A stretch of DNA of 64,000 nt, from contig CP107217.1 in NCBI GenBank assembly GCA_025757745.1, positions 124,001 to 188,000 of the forward strand. Direction: 5' to 3'. The stretch's first letter is position 1. Each line of letters starts with the position of its first letter. A program made the translations under genes and the position numbers. The notes under the pieces were generated by a model. It was not told where the DNA came from. It saw only the letters and a program-made list of their open reading frames with translations, and did not search any database. The stretch comes from Coriobacteriaceae bacterium (lineage in GTDB: Bacteria; Actinomycetota; Coriobacteriia; Coriobacteriales; Coriobacteriaceae). Shown one piece after another: positions 43,287 through 53,822 of this stretch.

Positions 43287-43497
43287 ACGGGTATTGTACG
43301 CGAAGCCGCGCGTGGTGGAGGGACCGCCTGCGCAACTGTGACATTCCTCCCACGCGGCAAAGCGGCGTCGATCGCTCGCGCGAGCGGGGGTTTTCACCTC
43401 TGCCCCCTCGCACTCGTGACAAAGCTCACTGGCGCGCGCCGGCGGCTCCTGCGATGATGCAATCGTACCGGGCTGCAATCAACAGAAGGGCCGCCTC

Positions 43498-44436
43498 ATG
43501 ACAGACATCGTCCACGTCGAAAACCTCGTCAAGCGCTACGACGATCTTATCGCGCTCGACCACTTTAACCTGAGCATCGCCCCCGGCGAGATCTTTGGCC
43601 TGCTCGGACCCAACGGCTCGGGCAAGACCACGTCCATCAACTGTATTCTGCAGCTGCTCGCTTACGACAAGGGCACCATCGAGCTGTTCGGCGAGCCCAT
43701 GACACCCGCCCGCTACGACCTCAAGCGCCGCATCGGCGTGGTGCCGCAGCAGGTGGCGGTATTCGACGAGCTCACGGTGCGCGAGAACATCGACTATTTC
43801 TGCAGCCTCTACGTCAACGACCGCAAGCGCCGCCGCGCGCTGGTGGACGAGGCGATCGACTTTGTCGGGCTGGGCGACTTTACCAAGTTCCGCCCCGGCA
43901 AGCTCTCGGGTGGCCTGGCGCGTCGCCTCAACATCGCCTGCGGTATCGCGCACAAGCCCGAGCTCATCTTTTTTGACGAGCCCACGGTGGCGGTCGACCC
44001 GCAGAGCCGCAACGCCATCCTGGAGGGCATCTGCCGCCTGCGCGACGAGGGCGCCACGGTGGCGTATACCAGCCATTACATGGAGGAAGTCGAGCAGATC
44101 TGCAGCCGCATCATGATCATGGACGGTGGGCGCGTGCTGGCACAGGGCACCAACGACGAGCTCAAGCGCATGATCCAGATGGGCGAGCGCGTGACCGTCG
44201 AGGTCGGCGCCGTCGAGCCCGTCACGGTCAAGCGGCTGCGCGCCCTCGAGCACGTGCTCAGCGTCGAGCTGTCCGGCGGCGAGCTCGTCTGCACCTGCGA
44301 GGCGAGCCCACACAATCTGGTTGACATCCTCGACACGCTGCGCGCCGCCGACGTGGCACTCGGCCGCGTGTGGAGCGAGCCGCCGACCCTCAACGACGTG
44401 TTTCTTGAGATCACCGGCCGCGAGCTGCGCGACTAG
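43498..44436 (+). CDS. ABC-2 type exporter ATPase
   Basis: A 312-residue ATPase of the drug/antibiotic exporter (DrrA/CcmA-like) group: Walker A GPNGSGKTTS, Q-loop VVPQQ, signature LSGGLARRL, Walker B LIFFDEPTVAVDP and switch His TSHYMEE. A C-terminal accessory domain (about 225-312) is typical. It is followed after 9 bases by the first of two permeases and is divergent from the two-component pair, which probably controls it. Substrate unknown. Confidence 0.94.
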   Translation: MTDIVHVENLVKRYDDLIALDHFNLSIAPGEIFGLLGPNGSGKTTSINCILQLLAYDKGTIELFGEPMTPARYDLKRRIGVVPQQVAVFDELTVRENIDYFCSLYVNDRKRRRALVDEAIDFVGLGDFTKFRPGKLSGGLARRLNIACGIAHKPELIFFDEPTVAVDPQSRNAILEGICRLRDEGATVAYTSHYMEEVEQICSRIMIMDGGRVLAQGTNDELKRMIQMGERVTVEVGAVEPVTVKRLRALEHVLSVELSGGELVCTCEASPHNLVDILDTLRAADVALGRVWSEPPTLNDVFLEITGRELRD

Positions 44437-44445
44437 GGGGCGGCC

Positions 44446-45633
44446 ATGTTCAACACCATTATCATTACGGTCAAGACGCTGCTGCGCCGGCCGAGCACGT
44501 GGGTTTGGGGCGCGATCTTTCCCATTGCGCTTTCAACGATGTTCATGTTTATGTTTGCGAACCTGAGCTCCGACGGCAAGGTCGACCCGGTGCCGGTAGC
44601 CGTCGTGGCTGACGAGGCCTGGGACGCCTCGACCTTTAAGGACGTGGCGACGTCGCTTGCCAAGGAAGGCGACGACCAGCTGCTCGAGATCCACGAGTGC
44701 GACGATGCAGCCGATGCGAACCGTGCGCTTAAGGCCGGCGAGGTCGCGGGCATCTATACGGTCGACGACGCGGGCACGCCCAACCTCACGCTGCTTTCGA
44801 GCTATGACAACTCGCGTGCGTCGTCGGTGCTCACCGACCGCAGCATTTTGGAGACGGTGGCAAGCTCGTATACGCAAAATGCCGAGCTCATGTCCCAGAT
44901 TGCCCAGGACAACCCGGCGGCGCTCGCCGACCCGGAGGCGGTTGCGCGCGCCCTGTCGCTCGAGGGTGGCACCCGCCGCGTAAGCCTGACACGCACCACG
45001 CCCGATGGCACGGTCATTTACTACTACGCGCTCTTTGGCCTGGTCGCGATGATGTCTGCCGAGTTTGCCGCCTTGAGCGTCGTCGATCTGCAGCCCAATC
45101 TGTCGGGCCTTGGTGCGCGTCGCTGCGTGGGCGGTCTTTCCAAGACGACGTCGCTGGCCGGCATTTTTGTCGGCTCGTGGCTGGTCTCCTTTGCCTCGAT
45201 GGCAATCGCGATCGGCTACGTGCGCCTGGTCGTGGGCGTCGACTTTGGCGGGCGCGAGGGGCTGTGTCTGGTGGGCGGTGCCGCCTCCGCGCTTGCCGCC
45301 ACGGGCCTGGGACTCTTTGTGGGCACGCTTCCCGTTAAGGGCGGCAAGGCGTCCAAGTCCGGCATCCTTACGGGCTTTGCCACCACGTGCGCTTTGTTCG
45401 CCGGGCTCTACGGTGAACCGGCGATGGCGCTTGCCGATGACGTTGCCCGCGCCTGCCCGGCCGAATGCTGGCTCAACCCCGTCAAGCTCATCTGCGACAT
45501 GTTCAACCGCCTGTATTTCTTTGAGGACTTGGGCCCCTTTGCCGTTCGCGCCGGCGCGCTGGTCCTTATGGCGCTGCTGTTCGTTGCCGCCGCCACGCTG
45601 ATCTTTGGAAGGAGCCGCTATGAGCACCTTTAA
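44446..45633 (+). CDS. ABC-2 type exporter permease, subunit 1
   Basis: A 395-residue membrane protein of the ABC2_membrane_3 (YhgE/DrrB-like) group. One helix at the N-terminus (about residues 20-40) is followed by an external domain of about 150 residues, then five helices (from about residue 190) including SLAGIFVGSWLVSFASMAIA and GLGLFVGTLPV. Its end overlaps the start of the second permease gene by 14 bases. Confidence 0.9.
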   Translation: MFNTIIITVKTLLRRPSTWVWGAIFPIALSTMFMFMFANLSSDGKVDPVPVAVVADEAWDASTFKDVATSLAKEGDDQLLEIHECDDAADANRALKAGEVAGIYTVDDAGTPNLTLLSSYDNSRASSVLTDRSILETVASSYTQNAELMSQIAQDNPAALADPEAVARALSLEGGTRRVSLTRTTPDGTVIYYYALFGLVAMMSAEFAALSVVDLQPNLSGLGARRCVGGLSKTTSLAGIFVGSWLVSFASMAIAIGYVRLVVGVDFGGREGLCLVGGAASALAATGLGLFVGTLPVKGGKASKSGILTGFATTCALFAGLYGEPAMALADDVARACPAECWLNPVKLICDMFNRLYFFEDLGPFAVRAGALVLMALLFVAAATLIFGRSRYEHL

Positions 45634-46825
45634 GACCGCGCTTCGCATGGCGCTGGCGCACCCGTTCTACCTGCTCATCTACACGGTGTTCATCTCACTG
45701 ATGGGCGTATTCATCGCGGCATCGGTGAGCTGGAACTCGTCGCAGCTTACCGAGTACAAGCCCTACGACACCAACGTGATCGTGGTCGACCGCGACGACA
45801 GCGACCTTTCGCGTGCGCTTACCAAGCATCTGGGTTCGCGTTTTGAGCTGGTCACGGGCATCGGCGACGATACATACGATCTTGCGGACGCGCTCTCCAA
45901 GAGCAATAGCGCCAAGGGTAGCGCCGACTGCGTGTTCTTTATCCCGGAGGGGTTTGAGGGTGACCTTGTTGCAGCCGCCCGCGCGGGGGAGTCTCTGCCC
46001 AAGCTCGATGTGACCTACGGCGCCGGTACCATGGCGGCAGCGCTTTCGTCTGCCGAGGCCTCGCGCTGGATCTCGCTCGCGGGCGCTGCGGCCGCACTTG
46101 AGCCCGCCGCCTCTAACGGTAGCGTCGCCAAGGCTGCCGAGCATGCGGCCGCGAAGCGCGCCAAGGTCGAGATCGAGCAGGTCAAGGTTGACTCGACAGC
46201 CGCCGCCACGCTCGAGTCGTATTTCAACTTTGGCGCGTACGCGATTATCTCGTCGGTCATCGTGTCGGTGGGATTGGTGTTCTCGGGCATGAACGAGCCC
46301 GAGCGCGTGCGCCGCATGGATGCCGGCCCGGTCTCCGAGCGCCAGCGTTCGCTCGCCGTGTTTGCGGCCGCTGCCGTGCTCACCGTCTGCATTTGGCTCG
46401 TGTCGAGCATGATGGGCGTCGTGGGCTTTGCCGGCGCGGTTGCCGAAGTCGGCGTGGGCCGTGTGTGCCTGGCGCTGGCGGCGACGTTTGCCCTGGCGTG
46501 CACGCCGCTGGCCGTTGGCTTTGCGCTTTCGAGCCTGGGTGCGCGCGAGGAGTTGCTCAACGGCGTGGGCAACCTGCTCGGCGTGCTCATGACGTTTTTG
46601 GGCGGCGCCTGGATGCCCCTGTCGCTGATGGGCCCGGCCGTGCAGACGGTGGCGCATTTTGTGCCGACATATTGGGTGAACGACGCGATCAGCAAGGCAC
46701 TTGCCTCGGATTTGACGTCCGCCGTGCTGGGGGACATCGCCTGCGACCTGGGCGTCACGGCACTCTTCGCCGTGGCCATCGCCGCCGTAGGCCTCGCCCT
46801 CGCACGCACCAAATCCCGCGCCTAG
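45620..46825 (+). CDS. ABC-2 type exporter permease, subunit 2
   Basis: A 401-residue protein with the same layout as subunit 1: an N-terminal helix (FYLLIYTVFISLMGVFIAAS), an external domain of about 180 residues, and a C-terminal block of five or six helices (from about residue 205). The ATG at 45620 has GGAAGGAG upstream; the ORF start 15 bases earlier is less likely. The two permeases presumably form a heterodimer with the ATPase at 43498. Confidence 0.9.
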   Translation: MSTFKTALRMALAHPFYLLIYTVFISLMGVFIAASVSWNSSQLTEYKPYDTNVIVVDRDDSDLSRALTKHLGSRFELVTGIGDDTYDLADALSKSNSAKGSADCVFFIPEGFEGDLVAAARAGESLPKLDVTYGAGTMAAALSSAEASRWISLAGAAAALEPAASNGSVAKAAEHAAAKRAKVEIEQVKVDSTAAATLESYFNFGAYAIISSVIVSVGLVFSGMNEPERVRRMDAGPVSERQRSLAVFAAAAVLTVCIWLVSSMMGVVGFAGAVAEVGVGRVCLALAATFALACTPLAVGFALSSLGAREELLNGVGNLLGVLMTFLGGAWMPLSLMGPAVQTVAHFVPTYWVNDAISKALASDLTSAVLGDIACDLGVTALFAVAIAAVGLALARTKSRA

Positions 46826-46831
46826 CCACCT

Positions 46832-46913
46832 AGTCATTGGGTACTCATTGGGGACAGACTTAAATGAGTGGTTTCAGTCATTTAAGTCTGTCCCCAATGA
46901 GTACCCAATGACT
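46832..46913. repeat. Perfect 36-bp inverted repeat (GTCCCCAATGA family, member 1)
   Basis: AGTCATTGGGTACTCATTGG at the left end is perfectly inverted at the right end; the full arms are 46832-46867 and 46878-46913 with a 10-base loop. They contain GGGGACAGACTTAAATGA. Related, shorter members lie at 50396 and 58813. It lies between two ABC transporter operons and may end transcription. Confidence 0.9.
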
Positions 46914-47008
46914 GGTTTGGAAAAAATCGCGCACGTCGCTTAAAAATAGTTCGCCCAGGTTTACTATTACCCTAGAAAAGTAGCAGAAGGCTAACAACGG
47001 GGGATAGC

Positions 47009-47722
<714 letters not shown>

Positions 47723-47730
47723 GCGGCGCC

Positions 47731-50397
47731 ATGACACCTCTCGCAAAACGTCTCCCGCGCGAGCTGCGCCGCAATATCGGTAAGTACCTGGGCATCTTTT
47801 TGCTTATGTGCGGAAGCATTGCCCTTACATCGGGCTTTTTGCTTGCGGCGCATTCCATCGGCTGCCTTATCGACGACATGCGCGATGCGTACACGATTGA
47901 GGACGGCCGCGTGACCACCTCCTTCGAGGCCACCAAAGACCAGCTCAAGGCAGCCGAGGACGCGACAGACGACGTCGGCGGCGTCACGCTCTACAAGAAT
48001 TTCTCCATCGACGCCATCATCAAAAAGACCGCCGGCGACGACGGCACCAAGCGCACGCTGCGCACCTATGCGCACCGCACCAAGGTCGATATCGCGTCCT
48101 ACTGTGAGGGCAGGGAACCCAAGGCGGACGACGAGGTGGCCATCGACCGTGTCTTTGCCACCAATAACAACCTGTCCGTGGGCGATAAAGTCGAGCTCGA
48201 GGGTCGCACCTACACCATCTGCGGCATCATGACCCAGCCCGATAGCCAGGCGCTGTTCCTCAACAATTCGGACTTTACGGTGAACACCATCACCTATGGC
48301 GTGGCCGAGGTCACCGACGCCGGCTTTGCCGCGCTCGAGGATGCCGGCGGCGCGCCTGCCTACACCTACTCCTTTACCTTTACCGACCGCGACCTCTCTA
48401 CTGCGGATCGCATCGATGCGGAGCAGGATATGGTCGAGGCGCTGACCGATGTCGATGCGCGCGTGGACGATCTGATCGATGCCGATTCCAATCAGGGCAT
48501 TGGCTATGCGCGCGACGACGTGGACGGCGACTCCATGATGTGGACGACGTTGCTCGACATCATCATCGTGATCATGGCGTTTGTCTTTGTGGTCCTTACC
48601 GACGCCACCATCGAGGAGGAGAGTGCCATCATCGGCACGCTGCTCGCCAGCGGTTATCGCCGTCGGGAGATCGTCCTGCACTACCTGGCACTTCCCGCCA
48701 TCGTGGGCGTGGTCGCGGCGCTTTTGGGCACTGCGCTCGGCGTTGTGTTCTTTACCGAGCCCATGCGCGGCCTCTATTACGGTTCGTACAGCCTGCCGCC
48801 CTTCCAGGTGTATTGGAGCTGGGAGATCTTTGTGAAGTGCGCCGTGGTTCCTGCCGCCGCGCTCATTCTCATCACGCTGGTGGGCCTGCTTCGCAAAATG
48901 GGCAAGACGCCGTTGCAGTTCCTTCGTCACGAGGCGAGCGGTAAATCGGGTACCAAGCGTGGCCTGCAGCTGCCGGAGCGAATGGGCTTTGTCTCGCGCT
49001 TCCGCCTGCGTATCTTCCTGCGCAACCTGGGCAACTTCGCCACGCTCTTCGTGGGCATTGCGTTCGCCTCGCTGCTGCTGCTCTTTGGCCTGGCGATTCT
49101 GCCCACGATGACGCACTACGCGGACAACCTCGAGACGAGCCTGGTCGCCGAGCACCAGTACACGCTCAAGGCTCCGCTGGAGCTCGAGGGCACCGCCGAG
49201 GTGCGCGAGCAGTGGTCGGCACTCGAGCGCTTGCAGTCGGTTGACGGCGCGCTGCTTTCCGCCGCTCAGGATGCCGATGACGAGCTTGACGACGCGGCCG
49301 ATGCGGCGCAGGCGGCAGCCGATGCCGCGACCGCATCTCCGTCTGCCGAGAGCCTGACCGCGGCGCAGGATGCGCTTGCCAAGGTCCAGGACAAGAAGGA
49401 TGCGCTTTATGCGCGCCTCGATGACCTTGCCGATGCCCTCGGCTGCAACCGCGACGAGGCTATCGACCTGATCGACAAGGCCTCTAAGATTGACGCTGAC
49501 AACGACGATATCCACCCGGTCAATACGATCGACAATGGTGCAAGCGCAATCGCGCAGGCCGAGAAATACGCCGTCTACCAGCTGCAATACGACCGCGGCG
49601 ATGGAAATGGCGAGGAGACGATTTCCGTCTACGGCATTTCATCCGACTCGCGCTATTGGAAAGACCTCAACGTCGGCGACGGACGCGTCGTCTTTGGCGG
49701 TGGCTTGCTCGACAAGTTCGGCTGGAGCGAGGGCCAGAAGGTCACGCTCAGCGACAAGTACGAGGGCGAGCATTATTCCTTTGAGTACGCGGGCAAGGAC
49801 TGTGCCTGGGGCTCCAAGTCGGATATGAATGTCTATATGAGCATCGACGACTTTAACGAGCTGTTCGACAACGACGCCACCTACTTTAACGGCTATGCGA
49901 GCAACAAGAAGCTCGACCTCGATGCTCGTTACTTTGCCGGCGACACCACGCCCGACGACATGCGCGCCGTGGGCGACCAGTTCATCGGCATGATGAGCAA
50001 AATGATCGGCATGATGGTTGGACTTGCGGTGTTCATCTTCCTGCTGTTTATGTACCTGCTGACCAAGGCTGTGATCGACCACAGCGCCCGTTCGATTAGC
50101 TACATGAAGGTCTTTGGCTATCGCGAGAGCGAGATCTCGCATTTGTACATCCGCTCGATCACGCTGTGCGTGGTGGCGTCGCTCGTGCTGAGCCTGCCGG
50201 TCATTATTGGCTCGCTCACGGCCATCTTCCGTTCGATGCTGCTCGCCTATAACGGCAATATCGAGATCTATGTGCCCGCTTGGTCCATGGCGGCGTGCGT
50301 AGGAATCGGCTTTGCGACCTACCTGGTCGTGGCGCTGCTGCACACGCGTTCTATCAAACGTGTGGGCCTGGCCGAGGCGCTCAAAGTCCAAGAGTAG
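47731..50397 (+). CDS. FtsX-family ABC permease with large helical insertion
   Basis: An 888-residue permease with two FtsX modules. Membrane helices are near residues 15-40, 270-290, 310-340, 360-390, 435-460, 760-790, 800-830 and 850-875. Two large extracytoplasmic domains lie between (about 45-265 and 465-755). The second contains an Ala/Asp-rich, probably coiled-coil stretch at about 490-590. Such proteins usually act as mechanotransmission systems in peptide resistance, lipoprotein handling or cell-wall control; which applies here is unknown. The ATG at 47731 is preferred over the earlier GTG, which would overlap the ATPase gene. Confidence 0.9.
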   Translation: MTPLAKRLPRELRRNIGKYLGIFLLMCGSIALTSGFLLAAHSIGCLIDDMRDAYTIEDGRVTTSFEATKDQLKAAEDATDDVGGVTLYKNFSIDAIIKKTAGDDGTKRTLRTYAHRTKVDIASYCEGREPKADDEVAIDRVFATNNNLSVGDKVELEGRTYTICGIMTQPDSQALFLNNSDFTVNTITYGVAEVTDAGFAALEDAGGAPAYTYSFTFTDRDLSTADRIDAEQDMVEALTDVDARVDDLIDADSNQGIGYARDDVDGDSMMWTTLLDIIIVIMAFVFVVLTDATIEEESAIIGTLLASGYRRREIVLHYLALPAIVGVVAALLGTALGVVFFTEPMRGLYYGSYSLPPFQVYWSWEIFVKCAVVPAAALILITLVGLLRKMGKTPLQFLRHEASGKSGTKRGLQLPERMGFVSRFRLRIFLRNLGNFATLFVGIAFASLLLLFGLAILPTMTHYADNLETSLVAEHQYTLKAPLELEGTAEVREQWSALERLQSVDGALLSAAQDADDELDDAADAAQAAADAATASPSAESLTAAQDALAKVQDKKDALYARLDDLADALGCNRDEAIDLIDKASKIDADNDDIHPVNTIDNGASAIAQAEKYAVYQLQYDRGDGNGEETISVYGISSDSRYWKDLNVGDGRVVFGGGLLDKFGWSEGQKVTLSDKYEGEHYSFEYAGKDCAWGSKSDMNVYMSIDDFNELFDNDATYFNGYASNKKLDLDARYFAGDTTPDDMRAVGDQFIGMMSKMIGMMVGLAVFIFLLFMYLLTKAVIDHSARSISYMKVFGYRESEISHLYIRSITLCVVASLVLSLPVIIGSLTAIFRSMLLAYNGNIEIYVPAWSMAACVGIGFATYLVVALLHTRSIKRVGLAEALKVQE

Positions 50398-50422
50398 TCA
50401 TTTAAGAACGTCCCCAATGACT
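50396..50422. repeat. GTCCCCAATGA-family repeat, member 2, overlapping a stop codon
   Basis: AGTCATTTAAGAACGTCCCC followed by AATGACT. Its first two bases are the AG of the TAG stop of the FtsX gene. Outer arms AGTCATT and AATGACT pair. Confidence 0.7.
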
Positions 50423-50506
50423 AGGTTCCGTACTTGACTTTAACTCTGCTTTAACTGGTACCATCCTCTATGTCTGTAACGCCATATAGACCGAGGGGAT
50501 ATATCT

Positions 50507-51712
50507 ATGACCGCAACTGCACCCGCAGCACCCGCTAAGGTGTACTTCACCAACCTGCGCACGCATGCTCGCGAGAGCCAGCTCGACAAGCTCAAGCGCC
50601 TCATACGTCACGCCGGTATTGAGCAGATCGACTTTGAGAACAAGTTCGTCGCCATCAAGATTCACTTTGGCGAGCTGGGCAACCTGAGCTTTTTGCGCCC
50701 CAACTACGCCCGCGCCGTCGCGGACGTGGTGAAGGAGCTGGGCGGCAAGCCCTTCCTCACCGACTGCAATACGCTCTATGTCGGTAGCCGCAAAAACGCG
50801 CTCGAGCACATCGACACTGCCTACCAGAACGGCTTTACCCCGTATGCCACGGGTTGCCAGATTATCATCGCCGACGGCCTCAAGGGTACCGACGAGGCGC
50901 TCGTCCCGGTCGAGGGCGGCGAGTACGTGCGCGAGGCCAAGATCGGTCAGGCGCTCATGGATGCCGATATTGTGATCAGCCTTACCCACTTTAAGGGTCA
51001 TGAGCAGGCCGGCTTTGGCGGCGCCATGAAGAACCTGGGCATGGGCGGCGGCAGTCGCGCCGGCAAGATGGAGCAGCATGCCGCCGGCAAGCCGAACGTC
51101 GCGACCGAGCACTGCGTTGGCTGCCGTGCCTGCGAAAAGATCTGCGCGCACAACGCCATCTCGTTTGGCGATACCCGCGAGCGCGAGCTTGCCAACGGCA
51201 ACACTCGCACGGTGCACGTGGCTGCCATCGACCACGATCGCTGCGTGGGCTGCGGACGCTGCATTGCGGCATGCAACCAGGACGCCATCAAGCCCGGCTA
51301 TGAGGCCGCGGCCGACGTGCTCAACTGTAAGATCGCCGAGTACACCAAAGCCGTTGTCCAGGATCGTCCCAGCTTCCACATTTCGCTGGCTATGGATATC
51401 AGCCCCAACTGCGATTGCCATCCCGAAAACGACACACCTATCGTCAACGATATCGGCATGTTCGCGAGCTTCGACCCGGTCGCCATCGACCAGGCCTGCG
51501 CCGACGCCGTCATGGCGTCCGAGCCGCTGCCCAACACCGAGCTTACCGATAGCGCGGCCAAGATGGAGCACAACCACGAGCATCTGGAGGGCGAGCAGGC
51601 CAAGGATCCCTTCTGCATCACGCATCCCGACACCGACTGGCGCGTGTGCATCGCGCATGCCGAGAAGATCGGCCTGGGCACGAGCGAGTACGAGCTCATC
51701 GAGGTCAAGTAG
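50507..51712 (+). CDS. DUF362-family Fe-S protein
   Basis: A 401-residue protein of the DUF362 family with a built-in two-cluster ferredoxin. The N-terminal DUF362 part includes IKIHFGELGN, TDCNTLYVGSRKNA and SLTHFKGHEQAGFGGAMKNL. Two [4Fe-4S] motifs follow at about residues 205-265: CVGCRACEKICAHNAI and CVGCGRCIAACNQDAI. A Cys/His-rich segment (SPNCDCHPENDTPI) comes next. The family is common in anaerobes and presumed to be redox-active; no reaction is established. Probably monocistronic. Confidence 0.9.
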   Translation: MTATAPAAPAKVYFTNLRTHARESQLDKLKRLIRHAGIEQIDFENKFVAIKIHFGELGNLSFLRPNYARAVADVVKELGGKPFLTDCNTLYVGSRKNALEHIDTAYQNGFTPYATGCQIIIADGLKGTDEALVPVEGGEYVREAKIGQALMDADIVISLTHFKGHEQAGFGGAMKNLGMGGGSRAGKMEQHAAGKPNVATEHCVGCRACEKICAHNAISFGDTRERELANGNTRTVHVAAIDHDRCVGCGRCIAACNQDAIKPGYEAAADVLNCKIAEYTKAVVQDRPSFHISLAMDISPNCDCHPENDTPIVNDIGMFASFDPVAIDQACADAVMASEPLPNTELTDSAAKMEHNHEHLEGEQAKDPFCITHPDTDWRVCIAHAEKIGLGTSEYELIEVK

Positions 51713-51759
51713 CGTCGTCCTATTGGACAAACCAAGCGCCTTTGTGGCGTTAGTTGAGT

Positions 51760-51799
51760 AAAAGCCGCCCACGAGCACAACGCTCGCGGGCGGCTTTTT
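51760..51799. terminator. Bidirectional terminator between convergent genes
   Basis: AAAAGCCGCCC pairs with GGGCGGCTTTTT and continues inside as CGAGC/GCTCG. T tracts on both strands suit the two convergent genes (DUF362 and hydrolase). Confidence 0.88.
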
Positions 51800-51876
51800 G
51801 GAAGTGCGGCGAAAAATCGAACCCCGCCGACCACAAACCGTTTTTTGGCAACAAAACCCCAGACGTTGCTTTTTGC

Positions 51877-52842
51877 CTAAAAATTCTTGTCGAGGAAGTT
51901 GTCGACCGTGTCCCAGTAGAGTTCGGGGTCGACCTGCGCGCTCTTGGCGTGGGTGGCGCCATGGATGGTGAGCTTTTGCTTGACCTTGCTGGCGCACGCG
52001 TCGTAGTTTTGGTCGAGCATATCGTACGGCACAAAAGTGTCTTGGTCGCCGTGGATAAACAGCATGGGAACCGTCGCGTGTTTGAGTTGCTCCACACTGC
52101 TCGCCTTATGAAAGTCGTAGCCCGCGCGCACGTTGCACACCAAGTTTGCTACATCGAGCAAGGGAAAGCTGGGCAGGCCGAACACGTCCTTGAGCTGCAG
52201 AGAAAACTCGTCCCAAACACTTGTATAACCGCAGTCCTCGATAATGCATTTCACGTTTGCGGGCAGAGATTCCCCCGCGACGTTCATGGCAGTTGCCGCA
52301 CCCATCGACTCGCCAAAGACCAGGATGCGCGCCTCGGGGTCAGCCTGAACGATTTGCTCGATCCATGCGACGATGTCGAGGCGCTCGGGCCAGCCCATGC
52401 CGATATAGTCGCCGCCGGAGCGCTCGTGGGCGCGTGCGGCGGGTGCGAGTACGTTCATGCCGCGGTCGTGGAATCGCTTGACGTATCGGGCCATACCGAT
52501 GGGCTCGTTGGTATATCCATGCAGGCAGACGGCGTAATCGTGTGCGCTCTCCGACGCAGCAAAATACCAGGCGGCAAGCTCGGTCCCGTCGTTCGCGGTG
52601 AGGCTGCTGCTCTCGCGGTTTTCCTTAAACCACGCCCGTGCCTCGCCCTCCTCGGCGTCCATCTGCTCGCCCTTTTCGGCGTCCTTGCCATCCTGCATCA
52701 TCTTCATGGTGTACGGCGCTTGGGGGTTCAGGGCAAAGTCAAACAAAAAGTTGCCGGCAAACCCCAGCAGCGCGACAACGAGCACCAGCGCAACGACGCC
52801 GGCTATCTTGAGCTTTCGATGGGAACGTGCGTTTTGAGACAT
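51877..52842 (-). CDS. Membrane-anchored alpha/beta hydrolase
   Basis: A 321-residue hydrolase with one N-terminal membrane helix (about residues 11-33). The active-site parts are all present: the oxyanion strand CLHGYTNEP, the nucleophile Ser in FGESMGAATA, Asp in FIHGDQDTFVP and His in HGATHAKS. It resembles the BAAT/acyl-CoA thioester hydrolase-like and serine aminopeptidase S33 proteins often seen in Gram-positive bacteria. Substrate unknown. The catalytic domain should face outside. Confidence 0.9.
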   Translation of the reverse strand: MSQNARSHRKLKIAGVVALVLVVALLGFAGNFLFDFALNPQAPYTMKMMQDGKDAEKGEQMDAEEGEARAWFKENRESSSLTANDGTELAAWYFAASESAHDYAVCLHGYTNEPIGMARYVKRFHDRGMNVLAPAARAHERSGGDYIGMGWPERLDIVAWIEQIVQADPEARILVFGESMGAATAMNVAGESLPANVKCIIEDCGYTSVWDEFSLQLKDVFGLPSFPLLDVANLVCNVRAGYDFHKASSVEQLKHATVPMLFIHGDQDTFVPYDMLDQNYDACASKVKQKLTIHGATHAKSAQVDPELYWDTVDNFLDKNF

Positions 52843-53028
52843 AAGAAGCTTTCCTATAAGATGTTAATACATCAACATTTAATGCAAGCGCATTATGGAC
52901 GTTCGCCGTTGATGCGTCAACAGGCAAAGAATGGGTAAACAAAGGGTCACGTATGGTGCAAATTTCGCACGTACCCAGACGCTTTGATATAGTGTTGAGA
53001 ACTCTTTACGTTGGAGGATGTAACCGGC

Positions 53029-53712
53029 ATGTCCGATTCGAGCGACAGTTCTAAGCCGCGACCCAAGACCGCGGCCGTTCCACACTACACCATGGGCGAG
53101 GAGATCATGAACTCCGTCACCCATGGTGTTGGCTGCCTGCTGGGTATCGCGGGCCTGGTGCTCCTGATCGTATTCGCCGCCCTGCGCGGCGGAGGCCCGG
53201 CCCACATGGCCGCGGCGATCGTCTATGGCGTAAGCATTATCCTTGAATACTTGGCCTCCACGCTTTACCACGCGATTCAGTCCGCGGGTGCCAAGCGCGT
53301 ATTCCGCATCATCGACCATAGCTGCATCTACCTGCTCATTGCGGGCAGCTATACGCCGTTTTGCCTCATTACACTGGCAAACGACGGCGGCGCTGTGCTG
53401 TTCTTTGCCGTATGGGCCATCGCCATTATCGGCATCGCCCTCGAGTGCTTTATGCGCGAGCGTCAACCGCACTGGGTAAGCGGCCTGGTCTACCTGCTGA
53501 TGGGCTGGCTCGTCGTCTTTAAGCTGCCCGAACTTGTGGCACTGCTCAGCCCCGTGGCACTTGCCCTGCTCGCCGTCGGCGGCGTGTGCTACACCGCGGG
53601 CGTGCCGTTCTATATCGCCAAAAACGTGCGCTATCTTCACAGCGTGTTTCACCTGTGGGTGCTCGCCGGCAGCATCTTCCAGTTCATGGCGGTGATTCTC
53701 TTCGTAATCTAG
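53029..53712 (+). CDS. Hemolysin III family membrane protein (PAQR-type)
   Basis: A 227-residue protein with seven membrane helices. It has the family residues of the zinc-binding core: NSVTHGVGCLLG near the start, STLYHAI, DHSCIYLLIAGSYTPF, and HSVFHLWV at the end. The biological role of bacterial members is unclear, and the name does not imply hemolysis here. The ATG at 53029 follows GGAGG; a TTG at 53011 is less likely. Confidence 0.93.
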   Translation: MSDSSDSSKPRPKTAAVPHYTMGEEIMNSVTHGVGCLLGIAGLVLLIVFAALRGGGPAHMAAAIVYGVSIILEYLASTLYHAIQSAGAKRVFRIIDHSCIYLLIAGSYTPFCLITLANDGGAVLFFAVWAIAIIGIALECFMRERQPHWVSGLVYLLMGWLVVFKLPELVALLSPVALALLAVGGVCYTAGVPFYIAKNVRYLHSVFHLWVLAGSIFQFMAVILFVI

Positions 53713-53822
53713 CGACCACGCCTGCGCACCCGCGTCCTTGTTTGGGCGCCGGTGCAATTGCCGTATCCGCCGTCAACGTTTTAATCCGACGTCCCGAATC
53801 TTGGAGGTTCGAGAAACTCCCG

